A stretch of 6,539 nt of DNA from Planctomycetota bacterium (lineage in GTDB: Bacteria > Planctomycetota > Phycisphaerae > UBA1845). Shown here one piece after another: positions 6,207 through 6,539 of the stretch; position 1 is the first letter of the stretch, and the number at the start of each line of letters is the position of its first letter. The stretch spans positions 1 to 6,539 of the forward strand of contig JADFIX010000231.1 in assembly GCA_022566435.1 (NCBI GenBank), in the 5' to 3' direction. Under the pieces are notes generated by a model. It was not told the origin of the DNA, ran no database searches, and saw only the letters and a program-made list of their open reading frames with translations. Both the position numbers and the translations under genes were made by a program.

Positions 6207-6539
6207 GTTCGCCCGGCCGGCGGAAGAGGAGGCCTATCGAGTGAGGGAAGGGTTGGACGGGCCGTCGCTTGTGGAGTTGGCCGACAAGCTTCTTGTTCTG
6301 GACGACGAGGGGTTTCGCGACCTTTTCCGAGAATCGCCCATCAAGCGAGCAAAGCGGGCCGGGCTACTGCGCAACGTCTGTGTAGCGTTGGGCAATTGGG
6401 GGGCGGCCGACGCGGTGCCGGTTCTTGTCAGGGCCCTCGACGATGCGGAGGCACTGGTGCGCGGGCATGCGGCATGGGCGCTGGGTAGGGTGGGCACCGA
6501 TGAGGCCCGCGAATCACTTCTTGAAGCGCCGCAAGAGGA
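6205..6539 (+). CDS. queG: Epoxyqueuosine reductase QueG, C-terminal fragment
   Basis: QueG reduces epoxyqueuosine to queuosine in tRNA, using cobalamin and two [4Fe-4S] clusters, in the cytoplasm. Only the C-terminal tail is present. It reads RFARPAEEEAYR, GPSLVELADKLLVLDDEGF, FRESPIKRAKRAGLLRN, VCVALGNWGAADAVPVLVRA and LVRGHAAWALGRVGTDEAR, matching the region after the second ferredoxin-type cysteine cluster and the HEAT-like repeats that contact tRNA. RAKR.G.LRN..VALGN and the following HAAWA(L/I) are characteristic of the family. The expected CPWN, which carries the last cluster cysteine, is replaced by unrelated codons at the breakpoint, and the cobalamin and catalytic parts are absent. 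The fragment continues past the right edge, so its stop is not seen. No start codon with a ribosome site precedes it, so this copy is either a pseudogene or a product of misassembly. Confidence 0.88.

Noticed and set aside
6206..6340. Extension of the baseplate reading frame into the right flank
   Set aside because: The frame stays open for 45 codons but is antisense to queG and gives a Pro/Arg-rich sequence; the PPAGR just before the join resembles the expected family sequence only by chance.
5982..6488. Plus-strand open frame of 168 codons spanning the breakpoint
   Set aside because: It is in a different frame from QueG and antisense to the baseplate gene; it crosses the join by chance.

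Overview
The window is bacterial DNA of moderately high G+C. It carries the damaged 3' end of a phage-tail-like gene cluster, probably an extracellular contractile injection system (eCIS, Afp/PVC-like). A broken insertion sequence lies on the left and a truncated housekeeping gene on the right. The lineage cannot be fixed from the sequence. QueG points to a bacterium, and IS481 elements and eCIS-type clusters are spread over many phyla. No rRNA, tRNA or CRISPR array is visible.

Layout, left to right. (1) 1-462: the right end of an IS481-family element. Its transposase has lost the central catalytic part, and the reading frame switches near 120-124. (2) 495-1154 (+): a polytopic membrane protein of unknown function, convergent with the next block. 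(3) 1158-6205 (-): five tightly packed genes read right to left. They are the C-terminal part of a TIGR02243-type baseplate J-like protein fused to a BNR/Asp-box propeller, a TIGR02242-type tail protein (P2 gpI-like), a single-pass membrane protein with an Ig-like domain, PASTA repeats and a C-terminal beta-sandwich, a multi-pass membrane protein with an HExxH motif, and a small signal-anchored protein. (4) 6205-6539 (+): the C-terminal part of epoxyqueuosine reductase (queG), running off the right edge.

The first two genes of the minus-strand block overlap by 14 bp and the next two by 4 bp. The later gaps are 26 and 15 bp, and good Shine-Dalgarno sites precede the last three genes. This is an operon arrangement. 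Two baseplate components followed by three membrane-associated proteins suggest, by inference, that the downstream genes anchor or accompany the particle at a membrane. No sheath, tube, spike, gp25 or ATPase gene is present.

The most notable structural point is near 6199-6206. The baseplate gene and queG are divergent, and both lose their 5' parts at the same place. One deletion between two divergent genes would explain this and would also account for the missing upstream tail genes; a chimeric assembly would look the same. The IS481 transposase carries a second, independent deletion scar.
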